Origin: Caulobacteraceae bacterium
GTDB taxonomy: Bacteria > Pseudomonadota > Alphaproteobacteria > Caulobacterales > Caulobacteraceae
Assembly: GCA_947475875.1 (NCBI GenBank)
Contig: CANJME010000003.1
Span: forward strand, 124,001 to 188,000
Reading direction: 5' to 3'
DNA length: 64,000 nt
Part shown: positions 20,721-30,319 of the stretch, in pieces
How the letters are laid out: each line of letters starts with the position of its first letter
Position numbering within the stretch: the stretch's first letter is position 1
Notes under the pieces: generated by a model
The model's input: only the letters and a program-made list of their open reading frames with translations
Database searches by the model: none
What the model was told of the DNA's origin: nothing
Program-made: the position numbers and the translations under genes

Positions 20721-21358
20721 GTGAGCTTGGCCGCCTTCAGAATCTTGAAGGCCTTGATGACCCGCCCGAGCTTTTCTTCCATCGACCGGTCGCCGCCATT
20801 GGCGTCCGGGTGCAGGCGTTTGAGCAGGTCTGTGTAGCGCGCCCGGATCTTTTCGGCCGAGACGCCGGGCTCCAGGTCCATGTCGGCCAGGGCCTTGCGC
20901 TCGATCTTGCCGACCCGCCGGTCATTGGCCGGTTCCTGGGCAGGCGCTGCGCCCGGCGCGCCGAAAAAGCCGAAGGCGTCCTTGAACGCGCCCCTCGAAA
21001 GGCTGGCGGCGGCTTCGCGCGAAGCGTTCGAAGCCTTGAACTTCCAGGTCGGCCGTCCGCCCGTCATGCGCTCGTCCTCGACCCGCTTGGCGATCTCGGC
21101 TTCGGACAGGCCGGAGAAATAGTCCCAGTTCTTGTTGTACTCGGCCGCGTGCGGCGTGCAGAACCAGTAGTGGTCGCCCGGGTGCTCGCGCGATTTTGGG
21201 GCCCGCGCCGCGCCGGCGGTGCGACATCCCGGCCAGTCGCAGCGTATCTCGCCGGGCTTCAGCGCGTTGACGTCATGCTTGTGGTCGTCCTCGCCCTCGA
21301 TGGGAGGACGGATCCGCATGTCGCGAAATTTGGGCTTGTATTGAAAGGCGCCGCTCAT
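20717..21358 (-). CDS. J-domain protein (C-terminal DnaJ domain)
   Basis: 213 residues. The J domain is at the C-terminus (about 150-213) with the HPD triad in LLKRLHPDANGG, needed to stimulate DnaK. The N-terminal half has a conserved alphaproteobacterial segment with a possible metal site (RCDWPGCRTAGAARAP, DHYWFCTPHAAEYN; Cys, His) and an aromatic stretch NKNWDYFSGLS. This protein is regularly found next to cobS in alphaproteobacteria; a chaperone role for the cobaltochelatase has been suggested only by position. Divergent from bolA with 52 bases between. Confidence 0.87.
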   Translation of the reverse strand: MSGAFQYKPKFRDMRIRPPIEGEDDHKHDVNALKPGEIRCDWPGCRTAGAARAPKSREHPGDHYWFCTPHAAEYNKNWDYFSGLSEAEIAKRVEDERMTGGRPTWKFKASNASREAAASLSRGAFKDAFGFFGAPGAAPAQEPANDRRVGKIERKALADMDLEPGVSAEKIRARYTDLLKRLHPDANGGDRSMEEKLGRVIKAFKILKAAKLT

Positions 21359-21410
21359 CGTTTCAAGTATGAGGTTCGTGTTGATCTATTCAAGGGCCGG
21401 GAGTCCACAG

Positions 21411-21677
21411 ATGGGCGTTATCGCCGACAGGATACGAAAAAAGCTCGAAACGGCCTTCGCGCCCGCGCGGCTGGAGATAACCGACGACAGCGACAAACAC
21501 CATGGCCACGCGGGCTCCCGCGAGGGCGGCGAGAGCCATTTCACGCTTCTGATCGAGTCGGCGGCCTTTGCCGGAACCAGCCGGGTCGATCGCCAGCGGA
21601 TGATCAACAAGGTCCTGGCCGAGGAACTGGCCGGCCCGGTTCACGCCCTTTCAATCCGCGCGGAGGCCCCCCAATGA
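21411..21677 (+). CDS. bolA: BolA family protein
   Basis: 88 residues from ATG 21411, chosen because GGGAG lies eight bases before it and the family starts there (IADRIRKKLETAFAP); an upstream in-frame ATG adds 14 unusual residues. The BolA fold is visible: LEITDDSDKHHGHAG, then SHFTLLIESAAF, then RQRMINKVLAEEL and GPVHALSI. The conserved His in SHF and the HGH region are the ligands that BolA shares with monothiol glutaredoxins for a [2Fe-2S] cluster. Its stop overlaps the next gene by four bases. Confidence 0.92.
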   Translation: MGVIADRIRKKLETAFAPARLEITDDSDKHHGHAGSREGGESHFTLLIESAAFAGTSRVDRQRMINKVLAEELAGPVHALSIRAEAPQ

Positions 21678-22525
21678 CTGTTGCCCCGACCAAATCCAGG
21701 CTGAACGTCCGTCGCCTGGCCGGCGCGCTGGGCGCCGAGATCACCGGCGTCGACCTCTCCGAACCCCTGGGCGACGAGACCCTCGCCGAAATCCGCGCCG
21801 CCTTCGTCCAGCACCAGGTTATCTTTTTTCGCGATCAGACCCTTACCCCCGACCAGCAGGTGCGCTTCGGGGCCCGCTTCGGTCCGCTCAATATCCACCC
21901 CTACGTTTCCGGCATGCCCGGCCACCCCGAGATCATGGAGATCATCAAGGAACCGCAGGACAAGCTGAATTTCGGCGGGGGCTGGCATTCGGACATGAGC
22001 TTTCTGGAAACCCCCGCCATTGGCTCGATCCTCTATGCGCTGGAAGTCCCCGAATTCGGCGGTGACACCCTCTTCGCCAGCCAGGCCGCGGCTTACGACG
22101 CCCTCTCGCCCGGCCTGAAGAAAACCCTCGAGGGCCTCAACGCCATCCACTCGGCCAGCCGCGAGTATTCGGCGCAAGGCGCCTCCGCCCAGAAACGCTC
22201 GTCCATGACCGTCGCCGAGGCCGAGGGCGCGGCCGGCGAATACGTCCACCCCATGGTGCTGGTTCACCCCGAGACCGGCCGCAAGGCGCTCTACGTCAAC
22301 CCGGCCTTCACCCTGAAGATCGAGGGCTGGTCGACCCGGGAGTCCAAGGCCTTGCTCGACTACCTGTTCGAGCACTCGCGCTACGAGGCGTTCACCTGTC
22401 GCTTCACCTGGCGGAAAGGCTCCATCGTCTTCTGGGACAACCGTTCAGTCTGGCACTTCGCCCTGAACGACTACCCCGGCCAGCGCCGGCATATGCGAAG
22501 GGTGACGGTCGATCCGCGCAGTTGA
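21674..22525 (+). CDS. TauD/TfdA family 2-oxoglutarate dioxygenase
   Basis: 283 residues from the ATG at 21674 overlapping the bolA stop (ATGA). Non-haem iron facial triad: His and Asp in WHSDMSF, and the distal His in RSVWHFALNDY; the 2-oxoglutarate arginine lies in the RRHMRRVT region after it. GAEITGVDLSEPL at the N-terminus is the family hallmark. Members oxidise taurine, sulfonates, phenoxyalkanoates or other carboxylates; the substrate here is unknown. Coupling to bolA suggests shared expression, not necessarily a shared pathway. Confidence 0.88.
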   Translation: MTVAPTKSRLNVRRLAGALGAEITGVDLSEPLGDETLAEIRAAFVQHQVIFFRDQTLTPDQQVRFGARFGPLNIHPYVSGMPGHPEIMEIIKEPQDKLNFGGGWHSDMSFLETPAIGSILYALEVPEFGGDTLFASQAAAYDALSPGLKKTLEGLNAIHSASREYSAQGASAQKRSSMTVAEAEGAAGEYVHPMVLVHPETGRKALYVNPAFTLKIEGWSTRESKALLDYLFEHSRYEAFTCRFTWRKGSIVFWDNRSVWHFALNDYPGQRRHMRRVTVDPRS

Positions 22526-22561
22526 ATTGTCCACCTCATCGCGTATATACACGTATATACG
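22522..22561 (+). promoter_or_regulatory. vapBC promoter and operator
   Basis: TTGAAT at 22522-22527, a 16-base spacer, then TATATA at 22544-22549. The -10 lies inside a dyad with two copies of GTATATAC (22543-22550 and 22553-22560), arms perfect around AC. This is the expected place for autoregulation by the VapB-VapC complex. Confidence 0.65.
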
Positions 22562-22572
22562 GAGTGCTAACA

Positions 22573-22821
22573 ATGACCACGGTCACCAGCAAGGTCTTCA
22601 AGAGCGGGAACAGTCAAGCCGTGCGCTTGCCGAAGGAAGTCGCGTACGAGAAAGACGTCGAAGTCACCATCATCAAGACCGGTGATGTGCTGACCATTCG
22701 TCCCAAAAAGTCCTCGAAACTTAACCCGGCAGAGCTGGTCGCGCTGCTGCGCACATTGCCCTCGCCGGGAGACATTGAAGTGCGTGACCCGGACATATTT
22801 CCGGACCGTCCCGGACTTTAG
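22573..22821 (+). CDS. vapB: VapB antitoxin (AbrB/MazE-type)
   Basis: 82 residues from ATG 22573 with GGAG 9 bases before. The N-terminal half is a swapped-hairpin AbrB domain (VTSKVFKSGNSQAVRLPKE), which binds DNA as a dimer. The C-terminal tail (PSPGDIEVRDPDIFPDRPGL) is the flexible toxin-binding arm. Antitoxin first, toxin second, three bases apart, the standard vapBC order. Confidence 0.92.
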   Translation: MTTVTSKVFKSGNSQAVRLPKEVAYEKDVEVTIIKTGDVLTIRPKKSSKLNPAELVALLRTLPSPGDIEVRDPDIFPDRPGL

Positions 22822-22824
22822 GCT

Positions 22825-23211
22825 GTGGCCTATATGCTCGACACCAGCGTGGCGATCGGATTGCGGGACAATGATCCCCGGATTCTGGCGCGCGTCGAGG
22901 CGCTCGAAGGCCCCTTGCTAATGTCCGTCATCACCCGAGTTGAACTTGAAGGGGGAACCTGGCGAATTCCTGAGGCAGGACCAGCGAAAGAGATCAGGTT
23001 GGAAGCTCTGCTACAGAACCACGAGGTCTTGGCATTTGATAGAGATCAGGCTCTTGCCTACCGCCAGATTGTCAGGTCGGCCGGATATTCCCGGCGGAAG
23101 GTTGCCGACCGGATGATCGCGGCTCAGGCGCTGGTCGCCGGAGCCACGCTGGTCACGCTCAATCCAGACGACTTTACCGACGTTCCGGGCCTCCAGCTCC
23201 TCGGCTGGTAG
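22825..23211 (+). CDS. vapC: VapC PIN-domain ribonuclease toxin
   Basis: 128 residues from a GTG start. PIN-domain acidic residues are all in place: Asp in YMLDTSVAIG, Glu in TRVELEGG, Asp in KVADRMIAAQAL and the C-terminal NPDDFTDVPGL. These bind magnesium to cleave RNA, typically tRNA or rRNA. It appears intact. It ends one base before the convergent cupin gene. Confidence 0.93.
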   Translation: MAYMLDTSVAIGLRDNDPRILARVEALEGPLLMSVITRVELEGGTWRIPEAGPAKEIRLEALLQNHEVLAFDRDQALAYRQIVRSAGYSRRKVADRMIAAQALVAGATLVTLNPDDFTDVPGLQLLGW

Positions 23212-23733
23212 CTATCCCCCGCCGACCAGCACCGCCACCAAGGTCGCGACCTCATCGCCGGTGTTGACCCAGGCGTGGTTCGTCCCGCGCTGGATGACCA
23301 CGTCGAACGGCTTCATCGGCACATCCGCCTCGTCCAGCAACAGGGTGATCTCCCCTGAAAGCAGGATGATGAAATCCACCGTCTCGGTCTTGTGCATGGC
23401 CGGGTGACGCGTGCGGTCGACGAGGGCGTGTTCGGCCCCCATCTCGATGAACCGCTGGCGGGCGAATTCCCACAGCTCCTCGCGGGGCACATGCGCCACA
23501 GCCTTGTCCGGCTGAATCTGGAAGAAGCGGAACTTCACCCCGCCCGGCGCGGGCTCCAGACCCATGGGCTTGCCGGGCACGCTCGGGTCCGGCGCATTAT
23601 AGTCGGCCGGCACGGTGTCGATGGACCAGAAGTTGATCAGGGACCCCATGGTGTCGGTGCTCGGCCCGTCCGAGACTACGATGGAGCGCCCATTGGCGTC
23701 ATGCCCGGTGACGATACGGCGAAATTCGCTCAT
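23212..23733 (-). CDS. Cupin domain protein
   Basis: 173 residues. The cupin barrel is in the C-terminal half: PAMHKTETVDFIILLSGEIT is motif 1 (G-x5-H-x-H-like, here HKTETVDF), and GTNHAWVNTGDEVATLV is motif 2. The N-terminal part (RRIVTGHDANGRSIVVSDGP) is typical of cupins in acyl or aromatic metabolism. Metal ligands and substrate are unknown. Last gene of the aroK operon, overlapping the hlyC/corC end by four bases. Confidence 0.82.
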   Translation of the reverse strand: MSEFRRIVTGHDANGRSIVVSDGPSTDTMGSLINFWSIDTVPADYNAPDPSVPGKPMGLEPAPGGVKFRFFQIQPDKAVAHVPREELWEFARQRFIEMGAEHALVDRTRHPAMHKTETVDFIILLSGEITLLLDEADVPMKPFDVVIQRGTNHAWVNTGDEVATLVAVLVGGG

Positions 23734-25046
23734 TCGGCCTCCTCCTTGTCCTCGCTGTCTTCCAGGCGGGGGCTGACGTTTAAGAGGGTGATCTGGTTGC
23801 GCACCTTGCGCTGCACGGAAAACAGGTGCCGGTGGAACAGGAAGATCTGTCCGGGCTCAGGGATCGCCTGGGCCTCGTGGATGACCAGACCGGCGACCGT
23901 CACCGCATCCTCGTCCGGCAGGTGCCAGTCCATGGCGCGGTTCAAGTCCCGCACCGTCACATCGCCGTTGACGTTGACCGAGCCGTCGGCCTGCCGCCGC
24001 ACGCCCTGGACCACCAGATCGTGCTCATCGTCGATCTCGCCGACGATCTCTTCCAGGATGTCTTCCAGCGTCACCAGACCCTGCAGTGCGCCGTATTCAT
24101 CGACCACCAGGGCAAAGTGCGACTGGCGGCGCAAAAAGGCCCCCAGCTGGTCCTTGAGATTGGTGGTCAGGGGCACGAACCACGGCTCGCGCGCCATGCC
24201 GGGGATATCCAGGCCCGACAGCTTGCCGCCCGCTCTTGCGACCGCTGCGAGCAGGTCCTTGGCGTGCAGGACACCGATGACGTTTTCCGGCTCGTCGCGC
24301 CACATCGGAATGCGGCTGTGGCTGGACTCGATCACCGCCGCCAGCAGCTCCTTGGCCGTCAGGTCGGCGTCCAGCATGTCCATCTGTAGCCGGTGGACCA
24401 TGACATCGCCGACATCCATTTCGGAGAGATCGAGCACGCCGCCCAGCATCCGCCGGTCGGCTGATTCCACGATACCTTCGGAGTGGTGGTACTCCACCGC
24501 GCCCCGGATCTCCTCGTGGGCGGCCAGCACGTCCATTTCCATGGTCATCTTGATGCCAAAGAGGCCCAGCGTGCGGCGCACGATGAACTGGATGCCATAG
24601 ATGATCGGGCCCAGCACCCGCACGATGAAGAGGATCGGGCCCGACAGGAACCGCGCCACATCGTCGGCCCGCACGATGGCGAGCGACTTGGGCAGCACCT
24701 CGACGAACACCACGACCAGGGTGGTCATCACCACGGTCGAGAGGAACACGCCCACCCAGGCCGGCGCTCCAAGGCTGTCGGAAATCCGGGTGATGATCTC
24801 GCCGGCCATCACCGAGGCCGAGATGTTGATGGCGTTATAGGCGACCAGGAGGGCGCCGATCATCGACTCCTGGTCGGAGATCAGCTTGTTCACCCGCTTG
24901 GCGGCCTGATCGCCCTCGCGCTCCAGCTGGTGCATGCGCCCGCGGCTGGCTCTGGTCAGCGCGGTCTCGGCGGCCGACAGCAAGGCCGAGCCGATCAGGA
25001 AAATCAGGATCACCACCCCTGCGGTGGTGAACAACGCCGCCATCAT
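23730..25046 (-). CDS. HlyC/CorC family CBS-domain membrane protein
   Basis: 438 residues. The N-terminal DUF21 membrane region (about 1-190, several helices including [20 protein letters not shown]) is followed by a tandem CBS pair (about 210-340, [17 protein letters not shown] to [17 protein letters not shown]) and a C-terminal CorC/HlyC domain. Family members are magnesium or cobalt transport-associated proteins; some export Mg. It may serve in metal balance. Third gene of aroK-aroB-hlyC-cupin, each overlapping the next by four bases. Confidence 0.88.
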   Translation of the reverse strand: MMAALFTTAGVVILIFLIGSALLSAAETALTRASRGRMHQLEREGDQAAKRVNKLISDQESMIGALLVAYNAINISASVMAGEIITRISDSLGAPAWVGVFLSTVVMTTLVVVFVEVLPKSLAIVRADDVARFLSGPILFIVRVLGPIIYGIQFIVRRTLGLFGIKMTMEMDVLAAHEEIRGAVEYHHSEGIVESADRRMLGGVLDLSEMDVGDVMVHRLQMDMLDADLTAKELLAAVIESSHSRIPMWRDEPENVIGVLHAKDLLAAVARAGGKLSGLDIPGMAREPWFVPLTTNLKDQLGAFLRRQSHFALVVDEYGALQGLVTLEDILEEIVGEIDDEHDLVVQGVRRQADGSVNVNGDVTVRDLNRAMDWHLPDEDAVTVAGLVIHEAQAIPEPGQIFLFHRHLFSVQRKVRNQITLLNVSPRLEDSEDKEEAE

Positions 25047-26155
25047 GGCTTTGCGCCCTCTTCGATCAGGAACGTGCGGAGCGCCGGGATATCGACGCCC
25101 TTTTGCACAAAAGCCTCGCCCGCGCGGCGGGCCAGGATGAACGTCAGCTGGCCGCCTTCGGCCTTCTTGTCATTGCCCATGTGGGCGATCAGCCGGTCGG
25201 CGGCGAACGAGGCGCCATTGGCGATCTGCGACAGCCGGGTCGGCAAGCCCGAGGCCGCGATGGCCGCCTCGGCCCGCGCCGCATCGGCCGCGCGGCAGAT
25301 GCCTTGGCGCGCAGAGAACCGGAACGCCTGGGCGCAACCCAGCGCCACCGCCTCGCCGTGCAGCAAGGCATCGCCAAACCCGACCTCGGCCTCCAGCGCA
25401 TGGCCGAAGGTGTGACCGAGATTGAGCAACGCCCGGCGGCCGGCTTCCTTCTCGTCTTCCGCCACGATCTCAGCCTTCATGGCCACACAACGCGCCACCG
25501 CGTGGGAGAGCGCGTCAGGATCGCGGGCCAGCACCCTGCCGCCATTGGCTTCCAGCCAGGTCAGGAAATCCGCATCGCCCAGCAGGGCGTATTTGATCAC
25601 CTCCGCGTAGCCCGCGCGCATCTCGCGATCGGGCAGGGTGTCCAGCATGGCAAGGTCGGCCAGCACCAGCACCGGCTGATGAAAGGCGCCGATCAGGTTC
25701 TTGCCGCGCGGCGTATCGATCGCCGTCTTGCCGCCCACCGAGGAATCCACCTGGGCCAGCAGGGTGGTCGGGATCTGGATGAAATCGACACCGCGCTTGT
25801 AAATCGCCGCGGCGAACCCGGCGAGATCGCCCACCACTCCGCCGCCGAACGCCACGATCAGGTCGCCGCGATCCAGTTCCAGTTCGAGCAGTTCGTCGCT
25901 GATCCGCTCCAGCTCGGCGAAGCACTTGGAAGCCTCGCCCGCCGGCACCGAGATGATTGGCGATTCGATGCCGGCCCGCACAAAGGCCGCTACCAGTTCG
26001 CCGCCGTGCAGGCGCATCACCGTATCGTCCGCGACGATGGCGACCCGCCGGCGTTTCAGATGCGGCCCGGCCAGCTCGCCGGCTCGCGCCACCAGGCCGG
26101 CGCCGATCAGCACGTCATAGGCGCGGCCGGCCAGGGCGACCTCGACCCGGGTCAT
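25043..26155 (-). CDS. aroB: 3-dehydroquinate synthase
   Basis: 370 residues. NAD and metal-binding motifs are clear: [16 protein letters not shown] (nucleotide), [37 protein letters not shown] and the zinc ligands in [13 protein letters not shown] and HGEAVALG. AroB turns DAHP into 3-dehydroquinate, step two of the shikimate route. It overlaps aroK and hlyC by four bases each, so it is translated as a coupled unit. Confidence 0.96.
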   Translation of the reverse strand: MTRVEVALAGRAYDVLIGAGLVARAGELAGPHLKRRRVAIVADDTVMRLHGGELVAAFVRAGIESPIISVPAGEASKCFAELERISDELLELELDRGDLIVAFGGGVVGDLAGFAAAIYKRGVDFIQIPTTLLAQVDSSVGGKTAIDTPRGKNLIGAFHQPVLVLADLAMLDTLPDREMRAGYAEVIKYALLGDADFLTWLEANGGRVLARDPDALSHAVARCVAMKAEIVAEDEKEAGRRALLNLGHTFGHALEAEVGFGDALLHGEAVALGCAQAFRFSARQGICRAADAARAEAAIAASGLPTRLSQIANGASFAADRLIAHMGNDKKAEGGQLTFILARRAGEAFVQKGVDIPALRTFLIEEGAKP

Positions 26156-26724
26156 GTCGGTTCCTTTTCAGCGAGGGCCGTAAGGCCTTCGATAATGGCG
26201 GCGACAGTCGCCGCATGCGGCTTGTCGCCCGATTCCACCGTCAGGTCCGCCAGCGCATAGACCGGCTCACGCACGGCGGCGAGTTTGGTCAACACTTCTT
26301 TCGGGTCCTGGCCGGTCAGCAGCGGCCGGGTATCCTTGCGCGCCACGCGCTTGGCCAGCACATCGACATCGGCCTTCAGCCACACCGAGACGCCGGTTTG
26401 TTTGATCGCCGCCCGGGTTTCCTCGTCGATGAAGGCGCCGCCGCCGGTGGCCAGCACATGCGGCGGGTCTTTCAGCAGCCGCGCCATCACCCGGCGCTCG
26501 CCTTCGCGGAATCGCTGCTCGCCATAAAGCTCGAAAATTTCCGGCACCGTCAGCCCGGCGGCCTTTTCAATTTCGTCGTCGCCGTCGCGAAAGGCCATGC
26601 CCAGTTCAGTAGCCAGCCGCTTGCCGACGCTGGTCTTGCCCGCGCCCATCAGGCCGACCAGAACGATGGTGCGGCGGCGCAAGGCCTCAGGGGCCTCGGC
26701 GCGGTCATTTGGCGGGCTGTCCAT
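26152..26724 (-). CDS. aroK: Shikimate kinase
   Basis: 190 residues from the ATG at 26724 (an upstream in-frame ATG at 26754 adds ten residues). P-loop [15 protein letters not shown], the shikimate-binding FRDGDDEIE, and VLATGGGAF are all present. It phosphorylates shikimate with ATP, preparing for EPSP synthase. First gene of the operon; divergent from xerD with 58 bases between, an arrangement frequent in alphaproteobacteria. Confidence 0.95.
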   Translation of the reverse strand: MDSPPNDRAEAPEALRRRTIVLVGLMGAGKTSVGKRLATELGMAFRDGDDEIEKAAGLTVPEIFELYGEQRFREGERRVMARLLKDPPHVLATGGGAFIDEETRAAIKQTGVSVWLKADVDVLAKRVARKDTRPLLTGQDPKEVLTKLAAVREPVYALADLTVESGDKPHAATVAAIIEGLTALAEKEPT

Positions 26725-26782
26725 CGTCCGCCCGTGATTACACGAGATTGCCAAGCAGAGCCAAGCACCTCAGCATTGCGTC

Positions 26783-27691
26783 ATGCCTGCTGCGTGGACC
26801 GAAGCCTTTCTGGAGATGATGTCCGTCGAGCGCGCGGCGGCGAAAAACACCCTGACCGCCTACGAAAAGGACCTGGCCGACGCGTCCGGCTACCTCGCCG
26901 CCCGCAAACAGACTCTGGAGACCGCGAGCGCCGAGGACATCGAGGCCTGGTTCAACGACCTCGGCCGCCGGGGCCTTTCCCCCGCTACCGCCGCGCGTCG
27001 CCGCTCTTCCATCCGCCAGTTCTACCGTTTCGCCCTGACCGAAGGCTGGCGCGAGGACGATCCTTCGCGCCGGGTCGATGCGCCGAAAGCCGGTCGGCCT
27101 CTCCCTAAGGTCCTCTCCCGCGCCGACATGGAACGGCTGCTCGCCACCGCGGCGGAAAAGGACGGGGCAGGGGGCCTGCGTCTCACCGCCATCGTCGAGG
27201 TGATCTACGCCTCGGGCCTGCGCATCTCCGAGTGCCTCGACCTGCCGCTGGCCGCGCTCGCCCGCGACCCGGCCTACCTCATCGTCCGGGGCAAGGGCGG
27301 CAAGGAGCGTCTCGCCCCCCTGAACGATCCCGCCCGCCAGGCCGTTAAAGCCTACCTGGAGGTGCGGAAGACGTTTCTGCCCAAGGGAGCCAAGGAGTCC
27401 CCCTGGCTGTTTCCCTCGCGGGGGTCGACCGGCCGGCTGACCCGTCGTCGGTTCTCGCAGATGCTGGAGGAGGCCGCGGTCCTCGCCGGCATCGACCGCT
27501 CGCAGGTCAGTCCCCACGTTCTGCGCCACGCCTTCGCCACCCACCTGCTGGAAGGCGGCGCCGATCTGCGCACCGTGCAGAAACTGCTCGGCCATTCGGA
27601 CATCGCCACCACCCAGATCTACACCCACGTGGCCGAGGGACGCCTTGCGCAGATCGTGGCCGACAAGCATCCTCTGTCGCGAAAGGACTGA
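26783..27691 (+). CDS. xerD: Tyrosine recombinase XerD
   Basis: 302 residues. An N-terminal SAM-like core-binding domain (FLEMMSVERAAAKNTLTAYEK) and a C-terminal catalytic domain: the first Arg in YASGLRISECLDL, Lys in VRGKGGKERLAPL, His-x2-Arg in HVLRHAFATHLLEGG, His in LLGHSDIATTQIYTHV and the nucleophile Tyr in QIYTHV. XerD with XerC resolves chromosome dimers at dif. It is the housekeeping copy by context (aroK, accA-type neighbourhood); no integrase-associated elements. Confidence 0.92.
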   Translation: MPAAWTEAFLEMMSVERAAAKNTLTAYEKDLADASGYLAARKQTLETASAEDIEAWFNDLGRRGLSPATAARRRSSIRQFYRFALTEGWREDDPSRRVDAPKAGRPLPKVLSRADMERLLATAAEKDGAGGLRLTAIVEVIYASGLRISECLDLPLAALARDPAYLIVRGKGGKERLAPLNDPARQAVKAYLEVRKTFLPKGAKESPWLFPSRGSTGRLTRRRFSQMLEEAAVLAGIDRSQVSPHVLRHAFATHLLEGGADLRTVQKLLGHSDIATTQIYTHVAEGRLAQIVADKHPLSRKD

Positions 27692-27697
27692 CGCGAT

Positions 27698-28738
27698 ATG
27701 GCCCAGGACGTGATCCCCAGGGATATCCTGCCCAAGGAGCTGCAGAACCTCGACTCGTTCCAGCTGATCAGCCTGAACAAGTCCCACATCACCGTCGGCA
27801 GCCTGATTACCGGCGTCATTATCGTCATCCTGACCTTTGTCCTCGCCCGCCTGGCGGTGGCCGCCTTCCGGCGCTGGCGCTCACGCCTCGACGACCAGAA
27901 CGCCCCGTCGGTCTACATTTTCGAAAAACTGGTCAGCTACGGCATCATAATCGTTGGCCTGACCATGGGGCTGACGGCGCTGGGCCTGAACCTGTCGTCC
28001 TTCACCCTCTTCGCCGGGGCCCTGGGCGTGGGTCTCGGTTTCGGCCTGCAGGGCCTGGTCAAGGAGTTCATGTCAGGCCTGGTGATCCTCTTCGACCGCA
28101 TGATCCGCATCGGCGAATACGTCGAACTGCAGAGCGGCCAGCGCGGCATCATCCAGGAGATCAGCCCCCGGGCCACCCGCATCCGCAACAACGACGATGT
28201 CGACGTGCTGATCCCCAACTCCCAGCTGATCGAGGGCGTCGTCGCCAACTGGACCCTGCGCGGCAAGACCCGCCGTTTCCACATCCCCTTCACCGTCGCC
28301 TACGGCACCGACAAGGCCGCCGTGCGCGACGCGGTGCTCAAGGCCGCCCACGAAGTCTCCTTCACTCAACCCGACAACGACCGCCAGAAGACCCAGGTCT
28401 GGCTGGTGGGCTTTGGCGACCACGGCCTGAAGTTCGAACTGGTGGTCTGGCCGAACCTGGAAGCGGTCAAGCGCCCCAACGCCCTCCACGCCGCCTACAC
28501 CTGGGCGATCGAAGACGCCCTGCGCGCCGGTGGGTTCGAAATCCCCCTGCAGCAGATCGACCTGCGCCTGCGCGCCCTGTTCGGCGAGGAAGGCAAGGCC
28601 GCGCTGACCACCCTCAACCTCAAACCCGCCAAGCCTGCCCCCGTTGCCGAGGCCCCCGCCAGCCACAACGACGCCGCCGACGACGTGCTGCTGCCGATTG
28701 AAGCGCCGGAACCGACGCCGCCGCTGTCGAAGTCTTGA
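27698..28738 (+). CDS. MscS-family mechanosensitive channel
   Basis: 346 residues. Three hydrophobic helices (about 28-50, 80-100, 105-130), the third being the Gly/Ala-rich pore helix (FAGALGVGLGFGLQGLVKEF), followed by the beta-domain ENNDDVDVLIPNSQLIE pattern and a C-terminal vestibule. Channels of this family open under membrane tension to release solutes. It has a Pro/Ala tail. It follows xerD by only six bases, so may be co-transcribed. Confidence 0.9.
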   Translation: MAQDVIPRDILPKELQNLDSFQLISLNKSHITVGSLITGVIIVILTFVLARLAVAAFRRWRSRLDDQNAPSVYIFEKLVSYGIIIVGLTMGLTALGLNLSSFTLFAGALGVGLGFGLQGLVKEFMSGLVILFDRMIRIGEYVELQSGQRGIIQEISPRATRIRNNDDVDVLIPNSQLIEGVVANWTLRGKTRRFHIPFTVAYGTDKAAVRDAVLKAAHEVSFTQPDNDRQKTQVWLVGFGDHGLKFELVVWPNLEAVKRPNALHAAYTWAIEDALRAGGFEIPLQQIDLRLRALFGEEGKAALTTLNLKPAKPAPVAEAPASHNDAADDVLLPIEAPEPTPPLSKS

Positions 28739-28789
28739 CGCACCGCAGCATAGGTTTCAAACGAGGCTCCAACTGACGGAGCGCACCCC

Positions 28790-29839
28790 ATGAAAACCCC
28801 CCGCGGATTCTTCAAGCCCCTGGCCATCGGCGCGCCGGCCCCGTTGCGCGACCTGCCCGTCCGCGTCGAGCGCATGATCCATTTCGTCCCGCCGCACCTG
28901 GAAAAGGTCCGCGCCAAGGTTCCCGAGATCGCCCCCACCGTCGATGTGGTGCTGGCCAACCTCGAGGACGCCATCCCCGCCGACGCCAAGGACGCGGCCC
29001 GCGCCGGCGCCGTCGAAATGGGCAAGACCGTCGATTTCAAAAAGGCCGGCGCCGGCTTCTGGAGCCGCGTGAACTGTCTGAATTCCCCCTGGCATCTCGA
29101 CGATGTCTCGGCCCTGGTCGAAGGCGTGGGCGACAGGCTCGACGTCATCATGGTCCCCAAGGTCGAAGGCCCCTGGGACATTCACTATATGGACCAGCAG
29201 CTGGCCCTGCTCGAGGCCAAACACGGCGTCAAAAAACCCATCCTGCTGCACGCCATTCTCGAGACCCCCGAGGGCGTCAACAATATCGAGGCCATTTGCG
29301 GCGCCTCGCCCCGCATGCAGGGCATCAGCCTCGGCCCCGCCGACCTCGCCGCCAGCCGCGGCATGAAGACCACCCGGGTCGGCGGCGGCCACCCGTTCTA
29401 CAAGGTCATCGAGGACGTGCGCGAAGACGGCGGGCCCCGCGCCGCCGCCCAGCAGGACATCTGGCACTACACCTTCGCCAAGATGGTCGACGCCTGCGCG
29501 GCTTATGGCATCAAGGCCTTCTACGGCCCGTTCGGCGATATCGCCGACCTGGCCGGCTGCGAGCAGCAGTTCCGCAACGCCTTCCTGCTGGGCTGCGTCG
29601 GCGCCTGGACCCTGCACCCCAGCCAGATCGAGGTCGCCAAGCGGGTATTCAGCCCCGATCCCGGCGAGGTGAAATTCGCCGCCCGCATCCTCGAAGCCAT
29701 GCCGGACGGCACGGGCGTCGTCATGCTCGACGGCAAGATGCAGGACGACGCCACCTGGAAACAGGCCCGGGTGATGGTCGAGGCGGCCAAACAGATCGCC
29801 GCCAAGGATCCGGAATACAAGGCGCTCTACGGTTTCTGA
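28790..29839 (+). CDS. HpcH/HpaI-family CoA ester lyase (malyl-CoA lyase-like)
   Basis: 349 residues of the CitE/malyl-CoA lyase family. Family features: [17 protein letters not shown] near the start, [15 protein letters not shown] (Mg-binding region), [25 protein letters not shown] and the C-terminal [12 protein letters not shown]. Closest in layout to L-malyl-CoA/beta-methylmalyl-CoA lyase of Rhodobacter, which splits malyl-CoA to glyoxylate and acetyl-CoA. The actual substrate is inferred. Spacing of 51 bases after mscS; GGAG lies before the start. Its end overlaps the convergent exported protein by 13 bases. Confidence 0.86.
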   Translation: MKTPRGFFKPLAIGAPAPLRDLPVRVERMIHFVPPHLEKVRAKVPEIAPTVDVVLANLEDAIPADAKDAARAGAVEMGKTVDFKKAGAGFWSRVNCLNSPWHLDDVSALVEGVGDRLDVIMVPKVEGPWDIHYMDQQLALLEAKHGVKKPILLHAILETPEGVNNIEAICGASPRMQGISLGPADLAASRGMKTTRVGGGHPFYKVIEDVREDGGPRAAAQQDIWHYTFAKMVDACAAYGIKAFYGPFGDIADLAGCEQQFRNAFLLGCVGAWTLHPSQIEVAKRVFSPDPGEVKFAARILEAMPDGTGVVMLDGKMQDDATWKQARVMVEAAKQIAAKDPEYKALYGF

Positions 29840-30237
29840 GCCTCCGGGGCCGGCGCCGGGACAGGAGCGGCTGGCTGAGCGGGCGGGATCGGGCCGTCGT
29901 ACAGGGACAGTTTGCGGTCCGGGCCCAGGTTGCGCAGATTGATGGTGCGCACGCCAAAGCCTGAAACCGCCGAGACGGTCCCATCGGGTTTGCGGGGTTC
30001 CTTCAGAGCCAGGCTGTTGTTGTAGGCCCGGCCCAGGTCCTCGGGCGTGCCCTTCAGCGCTTCCACCGCCGCCATGTCGCCGCGCTCGACGGCGGCTTCC
30101 AGCGGGGTTGGTGCTTTGGCTTCAGCCGCGGCGGCCTCCTTGGCGGGCGTGGCGGCGGGCTCCTCAGCCCAGGCGGCAAGGCCAGCGAGGCTCAGCGCCG
30201 CCAGCCCGAGGACGGGAACGATCAACCGGCGGGTCAT
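29827..30237 (-). CDS. Exported protein with motifs shared with the M56 sensors
   Basis: 136 residues from ATG 30237; the frame is open to 30267 but the signal peptide ([20 protein letters not shown], cut near AWA/EE) starts here. After an Ala/Glu-rich stretch it has a helical segment at 45-71 ([19 protein letters not shown]) and at 103-123 the phrase [13 protein letters not shown] followed by QPA. The first motif recurs in the protein at 35702-36277 and in the M56 protein at 36439-38109; the second in the M56 protein at 32990-34480. Pro/Ala-rich C-terminus. Function unknown; it may belong to the same periplasmic system. Confidence 0.6.
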   Translation of the reverse strand: MTRRLIVPVLGLAALSLAGLAAWAEEPAATPAKEAAAAEAKAPTPLEAAVERGDMAAVEALKGTPEDLGRAYNNSLALKEPRKPDGTVSAVSGFGVRTINLRNLGPDRKLSLYDGPIPPAQPAAPVPAPAPEAQKP

Positions 30238-30319
30238 GACGGGTCTCCGATACGAAGCGGGCGTCAATGTTTAAACCTGTAAACGAAATTGTCAAGGCGA
30301 GATGTCCAACCCGTTTTTT

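Noticed and set aside
20684-21673. Upstream extension of the dioxygenase gene
   Set aside because: It is antisense to the J-domain gene and overlaps bolA; the ATG 21674 gives the family start.
26783-27691. xerD as integrase of a mobile island
   Set aside because: Its position beside aroK/aroB is conserved and there are no flanking att repeats or cargo genes.
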